This document shows, piece by piece, positions 22,018 to 33,370 of a stretch of 64,000 bases of DNA. Each line of letters opens with the position of its first letter. The stretch's first letter is position 1. The notes under the pieces are model-generated. The model ran no database searches and was not told the origin of the DNA. It worked only from the letters and a program-made list of their open reading frames with translations. The stretch is from contig QPMI01000318.1 of assembly GCA_004431415.1 (NCBI GenBank), forward strand, positions 1 through 64,000, written 5' to 3'. Origin of the DNA: Cyanophora paradoxa (Eukaryota > Glaucocystophyceae > Cyanophorales > Cyanophoraceae). The translations under genes and the position numbers were made by a program.

Positions 22018-23561
22018 CCCCGCGCGCCCCCAGAGCTCCCCTTCACAGCGCCCATTCATTCAGCGGCTCTCGCAACTGCCCGGCGACCGAGGCGTACCAC
22101 GGAGGTGGGCCCACATGCACGGGGCCCCTGCGCGAAGGTCGCCGGCTCCTGGACTCGAGACGCAGAGTCGCCGAGTCGGACCTTCACTGACCTTAGTGGG
22201 AAATAATCCCGGAGTCCGGTGATCATGATCCGGAGTCACTTCACTTAGTGAGCCAATTCCGAATTCGAACCTTTGAACTTTGGGACTTCGGAACGTCCCA
22301 AGTTGGCAACGTTTAACGTTGACTAGCACTTGCCATTCATGCACTGCCGCAGTGCGGCAATGATTTGCAATGCCCGCGGCCGTGATGAACTTCGAAACTC
22401 GGCTTAAAATCATGCCATGATGATCAGTGACTTATTAATACGTATACTTCAAGGCTTCAACTCATGATCATGATCAGTGACCGTCGGACTTGCAAGTCCA
22501 TGGCCAGTGGCATGACTTGCCGCAGTGCCACTGGGCCAGTTGGCAGGTTGCTCAGCGCTCAGCGGCTGCCAGGCTGCCAGGCCGGGCTGTAGATCTAGAT
22601 GTAGTAAACGGACCGTCGGGCCTGCAGCTCAGCCGCTAGCGCTGAGCGGCTGGGGGCCGGGCCCCGGGCCCTTCAGGCTTGGCTCAGTGAGATTTGCCAT
22701 GGGCACCGTGGCACAGCTGCCGCAGTGCACTGCCGCAGTGCGGCAGCCTGCTATCCGATGATCCGATGATCAAATCAAACTTGAAATTGAATATTTATTG
22801 TGACGTACACTGCGCATGCTGCCAGGCTGGTACTATCATATTATAGTATCATGATCATCAGCATGATATCTGATCGATTTCATGATCATGACTCATGATC
22901 ATGATCATGACTCATGATCATGATATCGATCATATAATGCATATGCATGATCAGTCCGACGCGTACGTCGACGGTCCCGGGTCGAGGACTTCGGATCAAA
23001 TGCTTGCCGCATGCGCAGTGCCAATTAATAGTGCAACTTGCAACACGCGCGCGCGCGCTATCCGATGATCGCTCGCCGGCGCGCGCGCGACGTCGACGTC
23101 GACGTCGAATCGGCGACTCGGCGAGCCGGCGTGGGGGCCGGTGCCACGGTGGGGGCCGGACATTCCCCCATGGGGCGGCGCTCGCGACCGCGCGCGCGCG
23201 CTCGCGCTCCGAGCTCGAGGCTCGCGCTGGCGCGCATGCATCATGATCCGCGATAAGCGTCGCCGCGCGGCTCATCAGAGTCATGTCTCACGGCGCACAT
23301 GTACAGCTAGCTGCAGGCTGGCTTGGCCGTTGCAATTGGCGGGATGCATGCCGGCGGAGCGTTCGCTCTTGAAACCCGGTATCCCGGTAGCTCCCACGAA
23401 AGCGTGGCCGGTTCGCACATTTCAACGCGGGACGGAGCGTAACCAGCTACTCCACCTGCTGTGCTATCCCGGCCCAGTCCGACGCCGGGCCTCAATCGGG
23501 CGCCCAGCGTCATTGAGTAAGGCGGACCCGGCCGTGGGGGTCAGTAAAGGCTGCAGCAGCA
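22018..23561. other. AT-rich, palindrome-rich island 1
   Basis: A 1.5-kb gene-free stretch. From about 22190 to 23260 the DNA is built from self-complementary words: TGATCATGATCATGATC-type runs at 22840-22930, TCTAGATCTAG-like sequence at 22590, CTGCCGCAGTGC-like hairpins at 22330, 22515 and 22715, GCGCGCGC blocks at 23045 and 23195, and GTCGACGTCGACGTCGA at 23090. Base composition falls well below the surrounding GC level between 22190 and 22930. Only short, unconvincing open frames are seen. Between 23280 and 23560 ordinary GC-rich DNA returns, presumably the promoter of the esterase gene. Confidence 0.75.
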
Positions 23562-24275
23562 ATGGAAGAAGCATCGCATTCGACCGCGGATGCCGTCAAA
23601 GATCTGCACAAACGAGTCCGGCGTCTTTCGATTGACACAAAGGAACGCCCCCGGCGCAAATCGCTGGACGACGCAAGTCCGACGACACACGACGTGGTGC
23701 TACGCGACGAGGTGCGCGCCTACAACTCCGGCGCGCGCGGCCCCCCCCCCACCCGGCGTCGCGCGGACGCGCGCCCGACGCTGCACGTTCGGCCCGCTCC
23801 CGGTTCCGCAGGTCGTCGAAATGCTGAGCAAGCGTGAAGCGAACTCGAAACCGTACGGTGCACTCGTTCTCGCCTCGGCACCGGCGTGCCTCCGTGCTTC
23901 GCAAGAAGCCGCCGAGTCCGGCTGGCGCTTAGATCTAGGCGATCGTCGCGGGTCGGATGGGGGCGTAGATACGCTTATGCATTCATCGACGGGGGAAGCA
24001 CGGCAGACACGATGAGCGTGCGGGAGGCGCGGGCGGCGCACATCGCGGGGCTCAGACGGGCGCCGGAAGACGAGGACTTCGATGTGCGCGTGACTGACCG
24101 CACCATCCGCTGCGGGAAGAAGGAGGACCAGGGCGCGCCCCGCCCTGCCCCGCCCTGCCCTCCGCGGCGGCGGCCGACGAAGCGGGGCGGGGGCAGTCGA
24201 GCTCACCATCCGCGTGTACTCGCCACACCACATGCACGAGGCGGGGGAGGAGCTGCTGCCGGGGATTGTCTGGTT

Positions 24276-24306
<31 letters not shown>

Positions 24307-25711
24307 CCCTCCCCCCCAGTCGGGGCCAACGCCGTCCCCGCTCCTCTGATCCAGTCGGACCCCAGGGCCCATGGCGGTGGCTTTGTTTTGGGCAACCTCG
24401 ACTCTTGCGATGCCAGGTACCGCGCGCGTGCTCGTTGCATGCCTTTTCTAACTTCCTTCCATTCCAGTCTGCGCCTCCTCTGCAACTCCGCCCGCTGCGT
24501 CGTCGTCTCGTGCGCCCGCGCCCCGCCCCCCGCCAGCGCCCGACCCCTCGCTCACGCCCGTCGCCGGGGCAGCGTGGGTGCGGGGGCGGGGCGGGCGGGG
24601 CGGGGCGGGGCGGGCGGGGCGGGCGGGGGGCTCAGGGGGGGCGGGCGGTGCGCAGACTACCGGCTGGCGCCGGAGCACGCGTTCCCCGTGCCGGCGATGG
24701 ACGTCTACTACGCCACCAAGTGGGTCGCCACCAACGCCTCCGCCCTCGGCATCGACGGTCGCCCCCCGCGCCCCGACCCCGCCCCCGCCCCCGCCCCCTC
24801 CCTTCAGCTCACCTTCCCGCCTCTCGTCTGCCGCAGCGAGCCGCCTCGCCATCGGCGGAGGTGCCCCGCCCCGCCCTCCCCGCCCCCGCCGCCCCCGCAC
24901 GCCCTGACATGTCGTGGGGACGGCAGACAGCGCGGGAGGTGCGGGCAGCGGGAGCGCGCGTGGGGGCGGGGGCGTGGGCGGGGTTGACGGCGGGGGGCAG
25001 GGAACCTGGCGACGATCGCGGCGATCCTGGCGAAGAAGAGCCGCAGCGTCCGCCTCGCCTTCCAGGTCCTCGTCTACCCCGTCACCAGTGCCTCCCCGGC
25101 CCCCCTCGCGCGCGCGCGCTGCCGGGGGGGCAGAGGGGCGCTGAGGGCGGGGGCAGACTTCGACCTGTCGACGGCCTCGTACCGGCGCTTCGCGAAGGGC
25201 TATGGCCTCACCGCTGCCGAGATGCTCTGGTTCTGGTCCGCGCCCCGCCCCGCGCCGCCCCCCTGCCCCCGCCTCGCGCCGCCTCCCCGCCTTGCGCCGA
25301 GGGCCGCCGCAGGAGCAAGTACCTGCCGACGGAGGCGGACGGGAGCGACTGGCGGGCCTCCCCCTTGCGCGCCCCGCTCGTCCGCCCCGCCCGCCCCGCC
25401 CCGTCCCGCCGCGGGTGCCCGGGGCGGGGGGCTCAGCAGGGCGGGGCGGGGCGCAGGATGCGCTGCAGCAGCTGCCGCCGACGCTGGTGGTGACGGCGGA
25501 GGCGGACGTGCTGCGGGACGAGGGGGCGGCCTACGCGGCGCGCCTCGCGGCGGCCGGCGTGCGGGTCGAGTTCAGCGAGTACGCCGGCCTCATCCACGGC
25601 TTCTTCCGCCACAGCGACTGCCTGGCGAGCGCGCGCGAGGTCGTCCTCGAGATCGCCGTCGAGCTCTGCGCCGCCTTCTACCGCCCCGACGACCCCGACC
25701 CCGCCCGCTAG
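23562..25711 (+). CDS. HSL-family alpha/beta-hydrolase (carboxylesterase/lipase)
   Basis: Serine esterase of the hormone-sensitive-lipase family. The start at 23562 gives [18 protein letters not shown]. Splicing forms the oxyanion-hole motif [16 protein letters not shown] across the intron 24273-24365, then [15 protein letters not shown], the nucleophile elbow GDSAGGNLA and the His region ([11 protein letters not shown]). An acid residue is expected near [12 protein letters not shown]. The elbow is assembled from three exons, the middle one only 12 nt (24927-24938). The C terminus ends DDPDPAR at TAG 25709-25711. Introns vary widely: one has a 28-nt C run and others G-rich pentamer runs. No signal peptide is apparent. 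The substrate cannot be told from sequence. It converges with NHLRC2, with 79 bp between stop codons. Confidence 0.88.
24276..24303 (+). repeat. 28-nt C homopolymer in the HGGG intron
   Basis: Lies just inside the donor of intron 24273-24365 of the esterase (exon ends in TG, intron starts GTTCCC). The upstream exon encodes PGIV and the downstream exon AHGGGF, with W formed across the junction. Confidence 0.9.
24927..24938 (+). other. 12-nt microexon carrying the catalytic serine of the esterase
   Basis: The upstream exon ends GGC GGA G before GTGCCC. The microexon ACAGCGCGGGAG is flanked by CAG and GTGCGG. The next exon starts GGAACCTGGCG. Joined, they read GGDSAGGNLA, the family's nucleophile elbow; without the microexon the catalytic Ser is lost. 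Confidence 0.82.
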
Positions 25712-25790
25712 CCCCGCCCCGCCCCCACCCCCTCTGCCGCCTCTGCACGCGCGTTTTTTGTGAACAGAGAGCGGGAGAGGGTGGGTGCGG

Positions 25791-28700
25791 CTAGTTGGGG
25801 CCCCTGGCGGCGCGCTTCTGCTCGAGGGTGCGGGCGAGGAAGGGGACGTCGGCGCGCGGGGCGCCCCCGGGGGCGATCTCGAGCTCGAGGGCCGCGGCGT
25901 CCACGAGGCAGACCTCCTCGCGCCCCTGCGCGCAGTAGTAGACGAGCGCCTCCACGCGGGCCCGGCCGCGCCCCTCGAAGGCGAGCTCCAGCGGCCGCCC
26001 GACGGCGAGGGCGCCCTCCTGCGCGCCCCGCGCGAGCCGCACGTCGCCCTCGAGCCGCAGCACCTGGTAGCGGCTCGTCGCGCCCTTCGTGGGGGCGTAG
26101 CCCTCGGGGAGGGCGGCGGTGAGGGCGAGGCGCCCGCCGCTGGCGAGGGCCGCCGCCTCCAGCGAGACCGCCCGCCGCGTCGCCAGCGGCGTCGCCTCCT
26201 GCCGGCCCCGGCCCCCCGTCGGCCCCGCCCCAACGCCCCGCGCGGGCGGCGCACCTCGGCGGCGGGCAGGGCGCCGGCGCGGGTGGCGGCGGCGGCGGCG
26301 GAGCGGGCGGCCGCGGCGGCGCGCGTCTCCGGCACGGAGCCGAGGTCGAGGGTGGTCACCTGCGGGGCGCGGGGCGCTCGCGGGGGCGGGGCGGGGCGCG
26401 GCGGGGGGCGGGCCTGGAGGGTGGCGAGGTCGATGGAGCGGATGGCGCCGTTGTTCGTGTCGGCGACGAGCAGGGCGCCGCCGCCCGGGGCCAGCGCCAG
26501 GCCCGCCGGCTCGCTGAACATCGCCTCGCCCGCCGCCCCGTCCCTGAACCCCGCCTTCCCCGTCCTGCGCGCCCCCTCAGGCCCGCGGCGGGCGGGGCGG
26601 GGCGGGGCGGGGCGGACCCGGCGAGGGTGCGGATGGAGGCGGAGGCGACGTCGACGCGCTTGATCCTGCCCGCCCCGCCCCGCCTCGGCTGCGGCGCGGC
26701 GCGGCGCGGGGCGCGGGGCGGACTTGTGGTTGTACGAGTCGGCGACGTAGAGGAGGCCGGTCTCGGGGCAGCAGACGCCGAGCGGGTGCTGCAGGCGCGC
26801 CCCCGACCCCGACCCGTCCACGTCCCCGAACCTGGCCCCGCCCCCTCAGCCGGGCGCGCGGCGCGGGGCGCTGGGGCGGGGCGGGGGCGGACGCGAAGAG
26901 GTTGGCGGCGAGGAGCGGGTCGCCCCCGACGAGCGTCCGCGTCGCCCGCCCCGCCTCGTCCACCACCCGCACCGAGCTGCTCTCCGAGTCCTGCCCCCGC
27001 CCCGCCCCGTCGCGCCGGCACGCTCGCGGGGTGGTCTGGGGCGGGGCGGTGGTGGCGGACGGCGATGTAGAGGACGCCGGTGGCGGGGTCGAAGGCGAGG
27101 CCCGACGGCTGCGCGAAGGCCGCCTCCGCGAGGTCCCGCCCGCTCACGTTCGCGTTCAGCTCCCGCCCGCTCCCCGCCACCCGCCGCGTCTCCCCCGAGG
27201 CGAGCTCGTGGGCCCAGATCTGGTGCGTCCCCGCCATCGCCACGTAGACCGCCCCGCCCCGCACCGCCACGTCCCACGGCGAGCTCAGCTCCTGCGCCGC
27301 CCCCTTCCGGCCGCCCTTGTAGTCCCGCCCCTGCCGCGCGCCCGCCGGCCTCGGGCGCAGGCGGGGGCGGGGGCGGGGGCGGGGCGGGCGGGGGCGGGGC
27401 GGGCCTGGGTGCCGGTGCCGGCGAGGGTGCGGACGCGGCCGGCGGCGAGGTCGACCTCGCGCAGCGCGTGCGCCTCCGTGTCCTGCGCACCCGCCCCTCA
27501 CCCCAGTGCGCCCCGCGCCGGGGGGGGGGCCACCCGGCCGCACCGCCACGTAGAGGCAGTCGCGCGCCGCGTCGCTGCGGCGGGGCCCGTCGCGCGCGGC
27601 GGGAGGGGCGGGGCGCGCGCGGGCGCACTAGGCGAGGCCCTGGGGCCGATAGAAGCGCGCCGAAGCGAAGTCGCCATCCTGCAGGCCCGCCTCCCCGCTC
27701 CCCACCTGCCGACCCGCCCCTCGCACGGCGGCCGGGGCGGGAGCGGGCGCGGGGGGTGCGGGCCTGGTCGATGAAGCGGCCGGCGGCGTCGGTGATGACG
27801 ATGCGGTTGTTGTTCGAGTCGCTCACGAAGAGCCGCCCTGCGCCCCCGCCCGCCCCGATGTCGGCAGGGATCGGAGCCCCGGCGCAGCCGCCGCGGCAGC
27901 GCCGCCGCGCGCACCGCCGGCCGAGTCGACGGCGAGCTTGCCCGGGTAGCGGAGGGTGGAGGGGGCGGGGCGCGCGTCGCCCTTGTCCCGCTCGAGGGCG
28001 ATCGGGAGGGGCGCGGCGTTGAGGTCCTGTGCGCGCCGCGGGTGAGGGGCGCGGGGCGGGGGCGGGGCGGGGGCGCGGGGCGCGCGGCGGCGTAGAACTG
28101 GAGCGCGGCGGCGATGAACGCGTCGAGGTTATCCTGCGCCCGCCTCGGCGCCGGCGCGGCGGGGGGGCGGGGCGGGCGCACGCGCTGCTTCTCGCCGGAG
28201 AGGCGGGCGATGACGCGGCCGGAGCGGGGCGAGACGAGGGCGAAGGTCGGCCACGAGTCGACCTGGGGGCGGCGCGGGGCAGGTCGGGGGCGGGGCGGGG
28301 CCGGGCCGGGGGGCGGGTGGGCGGGTGGGCGGACGCCGAGGCGGGACCAGAGGCGCATGGCGGGGTCGTTGACGACCGGGTGCTCGATCTGCGCGCCCCC
28401 GCCCGCCCCCTTCCTCGCTCGCTCGCGGGGCGGGGCCAGGGAGGGCGCGGGGGGCGGGCGGGCCTCGTAGCGGAGGACGGCCTCGCGGATGTTGGCCGAG
28501 TCCTGCTCGTTGTCGAACTTGGCCGAGTGCACGCCCACCACCGCCAGCTGCGCCCCGCCCCGCTCTCCCGCCCCGCCCCCCCGCCCCGCGAGGCCCCGCG
28601 CACCGCCTCGTGCCGGTACTTCTCCTCCAGGTAGGCCTGCACGGGGCCCTCGGCCCGGCCCCGGCGGGCAGGGCCCCAGGGCGCCCCGCGGCGCACCAGG

Positions 28701-29103
28701 TCCGGCAGCACGTGCTGCGCGGCGCCGGGTCAGCGGGGCGGAGGGGTACGGGGTGGGGTGTGGGGCGGGGAGTATACGAGATACCATACAGTTGATACAA
28801 CAGTAGGTCCTTTTTTTTGCGGGGGGCCGGAGGGCGTCAGCGGGCCGGATGGGTGCGGGGCAGGGTCTGGGGCGGGCGGGCCAGAAGTCGAAGAGGACGA
28901 GCTTGCCCTTGAGCTCGCGCTTGGTGCTCAGCGGGCGCGACACGTTGAGCCACTCGAGGCCCTCGGGGAAGTCCCCCACATACAGGCCCGTCGGCGCCCG
29001 CTCGATCTCCTCCCTGCCGCCCCGCACGCGTCAGCCGCCCCGCCCCGCCCCGCCCTCCCGCCCCGCCGCCCCGCCGCCCCGCCGCCGCGCACAAAAACTC
29101 CAT
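25791..29103 (-). CDS. NHLRC2: NHL-repeat-containing protein 2 (thioredoxin-like plus NHL propeller)
   Basis: Orthologue of NHLRC2. A TlpA/thioredoxin-like N-terminal domain (FPEGLEWLNVSRPLS, LVLFDFW, TYCCINCM with the family's CCINC motif, LAVVGVHSAKFDNEQDS, HPVVNDPAMRLWSRLGV, DSWPTFALVSP) is followed by NHL beta-propeller blades (RLFVSDSNNNRIVITDAAG; SSPWDVAVRGGAVYVAMAG; AQPSGLAFDPATGVLYIAV; HPLGVCCPETGLLYVADSYN; EPAGLALAPGGGALLVADTN). A C-terminal beta region ends FLARTLEQKRAARGPN at TAG 25791-25793. Length fits the family. The most likely start is ATG 29103 (MEF, then an intron starting GTGCGC), although the frame is open further upstream. More than ten short introns interrupt it. The two thiol cysteines are present, so redox activity is plausible; NHLRC2 proteins are otherwise linked to actin and vesicle traits in animals. 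Confidence 0.92.
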
Positions 29104-29198
29104 GATTTCGCGCAGGTCGTTGTCCGAGCTACGCACCGCCGAGATGCGTTAGCGGGCCGCTTGCACAGAGGGCGTGCACGCGCGGGGGCGTATGCGCA

Positions 29199-29615
29199 CT
29201 AGGTGGCGGCGTTGGCAGGGAGAACAGCGTTCATGAGGGCGCGCGGCGAGACCTGCGGGGGGTCAGGGCCTCGGCCCAGCAGCGCGGCCGGCAGCAGGGG
29301 GCGCACATAGCGGAGCATTTTGGTGCGATCGATCACCCACGCCATGGAGGCCGTGCCGGCCGCGACGGAAGTCCAGCGGAGGATCTCGCGGCGCGAGACC
29401 GGGCGCCTGCTTGAGCCCGACGCCGGCGAGCCCGGCGCATCAACAGGCTGATTGCCGGCATCCTCCTTCTCCGCCCGCGCGGCCGTGCGGGACGCCCTGT
29501 CGCTGCGCTGCGGCCTCGCGTGCGGTTCGGCCGGCGCGCGTACGGCTTGGCCCAGGAACGCGCGACGACCGGCGACGCCCACCGGCAGTGACGAAACAAA
29601 CGCCAGCTGCTCCAT
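29199..29615 (-). CDS. Small protein with twin-arginine, signal-like hydrophobic segment
   Basis: A short intronless frame from ATG 29615 (MEQLAFVSSLPVGVAGRRAF) to TAG 29199-29201, about 138 residues. The first 60 residues are rich in Ala, Arg and Ser, transit-peptide-like. Then VSRREILRWTSVAAGTASMA shows an SRRxxL twin-arginine pattern before a hydrophobic stretch, as in Tat signals to the thylakoid lumen. The rest (RYVRPLLPAALLGRGPDPP ... MNAVLPANAAT) matches nothing I recognise. A plastid or lumen protein is an inference and would need a plastid in this organism. It lies 95 bp upstream of NHLRC2 on the same strand and is divergent from the FkbM gene. Confidence 0.5.
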   Translation of the reverse strand: MEQLAFVSSLPVGVAGRRAFLGQAVRAPAEPHARPQRSDRASRTAARAEKEDAGNQPVDAPGSPASGSSRRPVSRREILRWTSVAAGTASMAWVIDRTKMLRYVRPLLPAALLGRGPDPPQVSPRALMNAVLPANAAT

Positions 29616-29903
29616 CTGTGCGGTCGCACGTGCAGGTTGAGCCCACTTCCAGTTTGCGTACCCGGCAAACTTTCGATTTCGGGCATCGTAATCGTAATCG
29701 CAACTGCCAGGGCCGGCCCCGGGCCCGCGCGCGCATAAGCATTCAGATTCAAGTATAGCTGGCGCGCTCAGTCTCTTCCCGAACTCACAGCCAAGCACTG
29801 TGCGTGTCGCTCGCCGCCGCCCTCCGAGCGCCACTCGCATGCGCTCATGTCAAATGTTTCGCAGCGCGCACCTCGCAACCGCGCGGCGGCGGGGCTGTGA
29901 GGG

Positions 29904-31428
29904 ATGGCGGCACGAGGCTTTGCTCAGAGGATTCGATTGTGTTTCTTCGCGACGCTGGCCGTGCAGCTGGTCTTCGTGGTAACAACAGGCTTCACGTACC
30001 GCGATGCAACAATTGAATCCGCGTTCAATGAGCTCACCGTGCTGGCGGACTCGGATTACGCGAAGAACGCGGCGAGCTTCGCGGCCACGCTTCCGGAGAT
30101 CGACAGCACCCTGGACTCTGTCGGGCTGCCTACGGACCGGGGCCGGCCGCTAGAGGAGCGGCGCTTCCTGACGGACAAGCGAAAGGAGCAGATCGCGGAG
30201 AGCGGGCGCTTCCAGATCGACGACCAGGCGCAGGGGGCGCCGGAGACGGACATCGCGCGGCTGCGGGCCTACGCGCGGCTCGTCGCCTCGTACGGCTCTG
30301 ACAAGGCGGAGCTCAACGCTCTCGAGCGCCTCCTCGCCCGCATCGGGCCCAGCGTCCGCTGCGAGCAGGCGCGCCCCGCCGCCCCGCCCCGCCGCCCCGC
30401 CGCGGCGAGCCGCCGCCGCAGTGGTGGCGGGTGTTCGGCCTGGAGCGGGGCCCCACGTCCCCCGACCTCAAGTTCATCGACACGTTCAACCGGTCCGCCC
30501 CGCGCCCCGCCGCCGGCCCCCGCCTCGCGCGCGCGGGGGGCAACGGGCGGGGGCGGCAGGCACGGGGAGGCGGTGCGGCTGTTCGAGAAGTGCATGCTGC
30601 CGTCGGTGTGCGCGGAGGGGGCGCACAGCGTGTCGCAGTACGGGCAGGAGCTGGTCGTGCTGCGCCGCCACGGCAAGCACCGCCCCGGCTTCTTCGTCGA
30701 GATCGGCTCCGGCGACGGCGTCCGCCCCGCCCCGCCCCGCCCCCGCCCCGCCCCGCCCCGCCCCGCCCCCGGTGGCGTCGGACGCGCTGAGGCGGCGCAG
30801 GTGACGCACAGCACGACGTACCTGCTGGAGAAGTGCTGGGGCTGGGAGGGCATCTGCATCGAGGCGAGCCCGGCGCACGCGGGGGCCCTCGCGCGGATGC
30901 GGCGCTCGTGCCGGCCGCTGGCGCTGGCGGTGGCGGGGCGGGAGGAGGCGGGGGCGGCCTTCCGGCTCGCGGGGGAGCTCTCGGGGCTCGTCGCCCACTA
31001 CGACCGCCGCACCCTCGACCGCGTCGTCCGCCCCGCCCGCCCCGCACCCGCCCCGCCCCTCCGCATGACGCGGCGCCGCAGGAGCGGGACTTCCCCGAGG
31101 GGGCGACGGTGGAGGTGCAGGCGGCGTCGCTGCCGGCGGCGCTCGCCCTGGCCGGCGTGGGCGCGGGGAGGCGGATCGACTACCTGGCGATCGACGCGAG
31201 CGGGGCGGAGCTGGCGGTGCTGGAGGGGGCGGGCCTGCAGGGCCTCGACGTCGGCCTCGTGACGGCCGCCAACCTCTACCTCGAGAGCCACCTCTGCGAC
31301 TTCATGAAGCCCCGCGGGCCCGCCCCCGCCCCCGCCCCGCCCCCCGCCGGGCCGGCGGCCGAGGCGGGGCGCGCAGGTTCGTGTGCGACCAGGTGGCGGG
31401 GGACGACCTCTTCTACCGCCCCAAATAG
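29904..31428 (+). CDS. Membrane-anchored FkbM-family methyltransferase
   Basis: Start 29904 (MAARGFAQRIRLCFFATLAV) with one N-terminal membrane segment (about residues 10-30), as in a type II Golgi or ER protein. A helical stem follows (FNELTVLADSDYAKNAASF ... NALERLLARIG). The catalytic part has YGQELVVLRRHGKHRPGFFV then EIGSGDGV (SAM motif I), YLLEKCWGWEGICIEASPAH (motif II-like) and IDYLAIDASGAELAVLEGA, typical of FkbM methyltransferases. It ends DDLFYRPK at TAG 31426-31428. FkbM enzymes methylate sugar or other hydroxyl groups, so glycan methylation in the secretory pathway is plausible. It contains five to six CCCCG-rich introns. A divergent partner at 29615 lies 288 bp away. Confidence 0.82.
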
Positions 31429-31711
31429 CCCCCGGCCGCGGGGACGGCGCCCCCGCCCCCCCCGCCTTCTCCCTGCTCTCGGCCCCCCCTCTGCTCCTCT
31501 CCGACGCGGCCCTTCCCGCCGCATGTCCCGCCCCGGGGCCTCCGAGGGCCCCCCACGAGCCTCGCCACGCGCATCCTCTTGCGCAGCGCCCCTCCCCGCC
31601 ACCTCCCGCCCTCCGCAGGCCCCGCCAGCTCTTCGAAGAGTTCGAACCAGCACAAGACCTCTGAAAGCAAATACCACAACACGGGGCGCCCCAGGCGCGC
31701 TACGGGGCGCC

Positions 31712-33171
31712 TCAGGGGGCCCGAGGCTCGTCGGGCCCCTGGGCGGCGAGGGAGATGGAGGATGTGGGGCGCTGGGGGGCGTCCGGAGGGGGGCCCTCCC
31801 CCGGCGCAGTGACGGCCAGGCCGAGGGAGGCGACCGAGGCCGGCGGGAGGGCTTCCCGGGGAGGGGCGCCCCCGGGGAGGGATTTGCGCTGCTGCTCCTC
31901 CGACCTGCACGCCGGTCAGCGGCGGGCAGGGAAGGGGTGGGGATGGGGGGCGGCGGCGCACTCGAGGCGCTGGGCGATCTGGCGGGCGCGCTTCTTGATC
32001 TGGTCGACCTGGTCCTGGGAGTAGTCGGAGGGGATCTGGTCGTAGAGCTCCATGAAGAGGACGTCGTCGCCGCGCTTGATCGCCGCCGCCAGCCGCTTCG
32101 CCAGCGACTCGTCCTGCTTCGAGAGGATCACCTCGCCGCCCTCCCCCGCCCCCTCCAGGTGCGCGTTGAAGAGCTCCGAGAGCGACTCCCCCTCGCCGGC
32201 GCTCGCGACCACCCGGTGGGCCACCGCGCGCCGCTCCAGGTCCCACAGCGCCGTCTTTGCCGCGTCGATGAAGCCCATGCCGCCCCGCGCTCCGGAGCCG
32301 CGCCGCGCCGTCGCCTCCCCCGCCCCGCCCCCCGACGCCACCCCCAGCAGCAGCGGCAGGCCCTCCAGCTGCGCCCCCGAAAGCGTCGGCCGGCGGGGCG
32401 GGGCGGGGAGGGCGGGGCGGGGCACGGGCGCACGGAGATGGGGGGCGGGCGGAGGAGGGAGGGGAGGCCGAAGTGCCCGAGGGAGGAGGTGGTGCGCAGC
32501 GCGTGCAGGCGGCTCTCCAGCTCCCGCCGCTGCACCGCCCCGCCCCGGGCCCCCGCCTGGGCCCCCATCTCTGCCAGCAGGTTCCGCCGCCGCAGCGGCG
32601 GGATCGACTCCTTTTTGCACTTTTCCCGCTTCGCCGGCGTCATGCGCGTGAACGGGTGCCGCCTGCGCCCCGTCGCGCGTCCCGTGAGGCGAGCCAGACG
32701 GGGCTCGGTGGTGGGGGCCGACCCGACGGGCAGGACGACCGCTTGCAGCGTCGCCGGTGCCGTCCTCACGCGCTGGAGCGCCCTCTCGAAGGGGTTTGCT
32801 GTTTGCTCGCCCCGGCCCCCGCCGGGGCCCACCGCTGGCATCAGCGGCGGAGGCCGGGGCGGGGGGGGTGCTTGCGGCTCCTCCGGCACGCTGCGGGCAG
32901 CCGAAGCACCGCCTCTAGCTAAATCTAAACCTGCTTGGGCGTCTTTTGCTGCGGCAAGCTTTGCATCCTTCTCGGCTATCAGCCGCTTGCGGTAAGACTG
33001 GAACCAGTCGGCGACAACTTGGTCAGAGCGATGCATCTGCCAGGCCGGAGCACGCGGCTGGCTCTGGTAATGATGTACAGGCCTGGGGCCGTGGACTGAC
33101 GCCTGGAGCCCCTCATCGTCGTCCTCGCTGCCCCCTGTGGACGGAAACAGCGAGTCGAAGAAGCGGGGCAT
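31712..33171 (-). CDS. Hypothetical protein with acidic N terminus and helical C-terminal part
   Basis: I do not recognise it. Start 33171 (MPRFFDSLFPSTGGSEDDDE). A helical segment follows (DQVVADWFQSYRKRLIAEKD), then a Pro-rich linker, a basic part (MTPAKREKCKKESIPPLRRR), and a C-terminal helical region with GFIDAAKTALWDLERRAVAH, GESLSELFNAH, SLAKRLAAAIKRGDDVLFME and DQVDQIKKRARQIAQRLE. A last intron (donor GTGCGC after RLE) leads to SEEQQRKSLPGG and TGA 31712-31714. If that intron is not used, translation would stop near 31916. No membrane segment or catalytic motif is visible. It is divergent from the geranylgeranyl reductase gene, 199 bp apart. Confidence 0.6.
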
Positions 33172-33370
33172 GGGGCCGGCGGGGCCGGCCAGGCGCCGGC
33201 CGAGCGTAGCGCAACTCCTGCAGGCTGCTGTGTGGCCGTGCGGGCCGCCAGAGAGCGGCTAGGAGAGCAGCGCGGTTACTGGGTACGAGGCAGGAGTTAC
33301 TGGCAGTTACTGGGTGCGGTGTTTTTTTGTTCACGCGGCCTCTTTCGGCGCGTTCGTTCAGTCCGCAAAC

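Noticed and set aside
22525-22761. 78-codon frame in island 1
   Set aside because: Low-complexity translation of palindromic DNA with no splice or family support.
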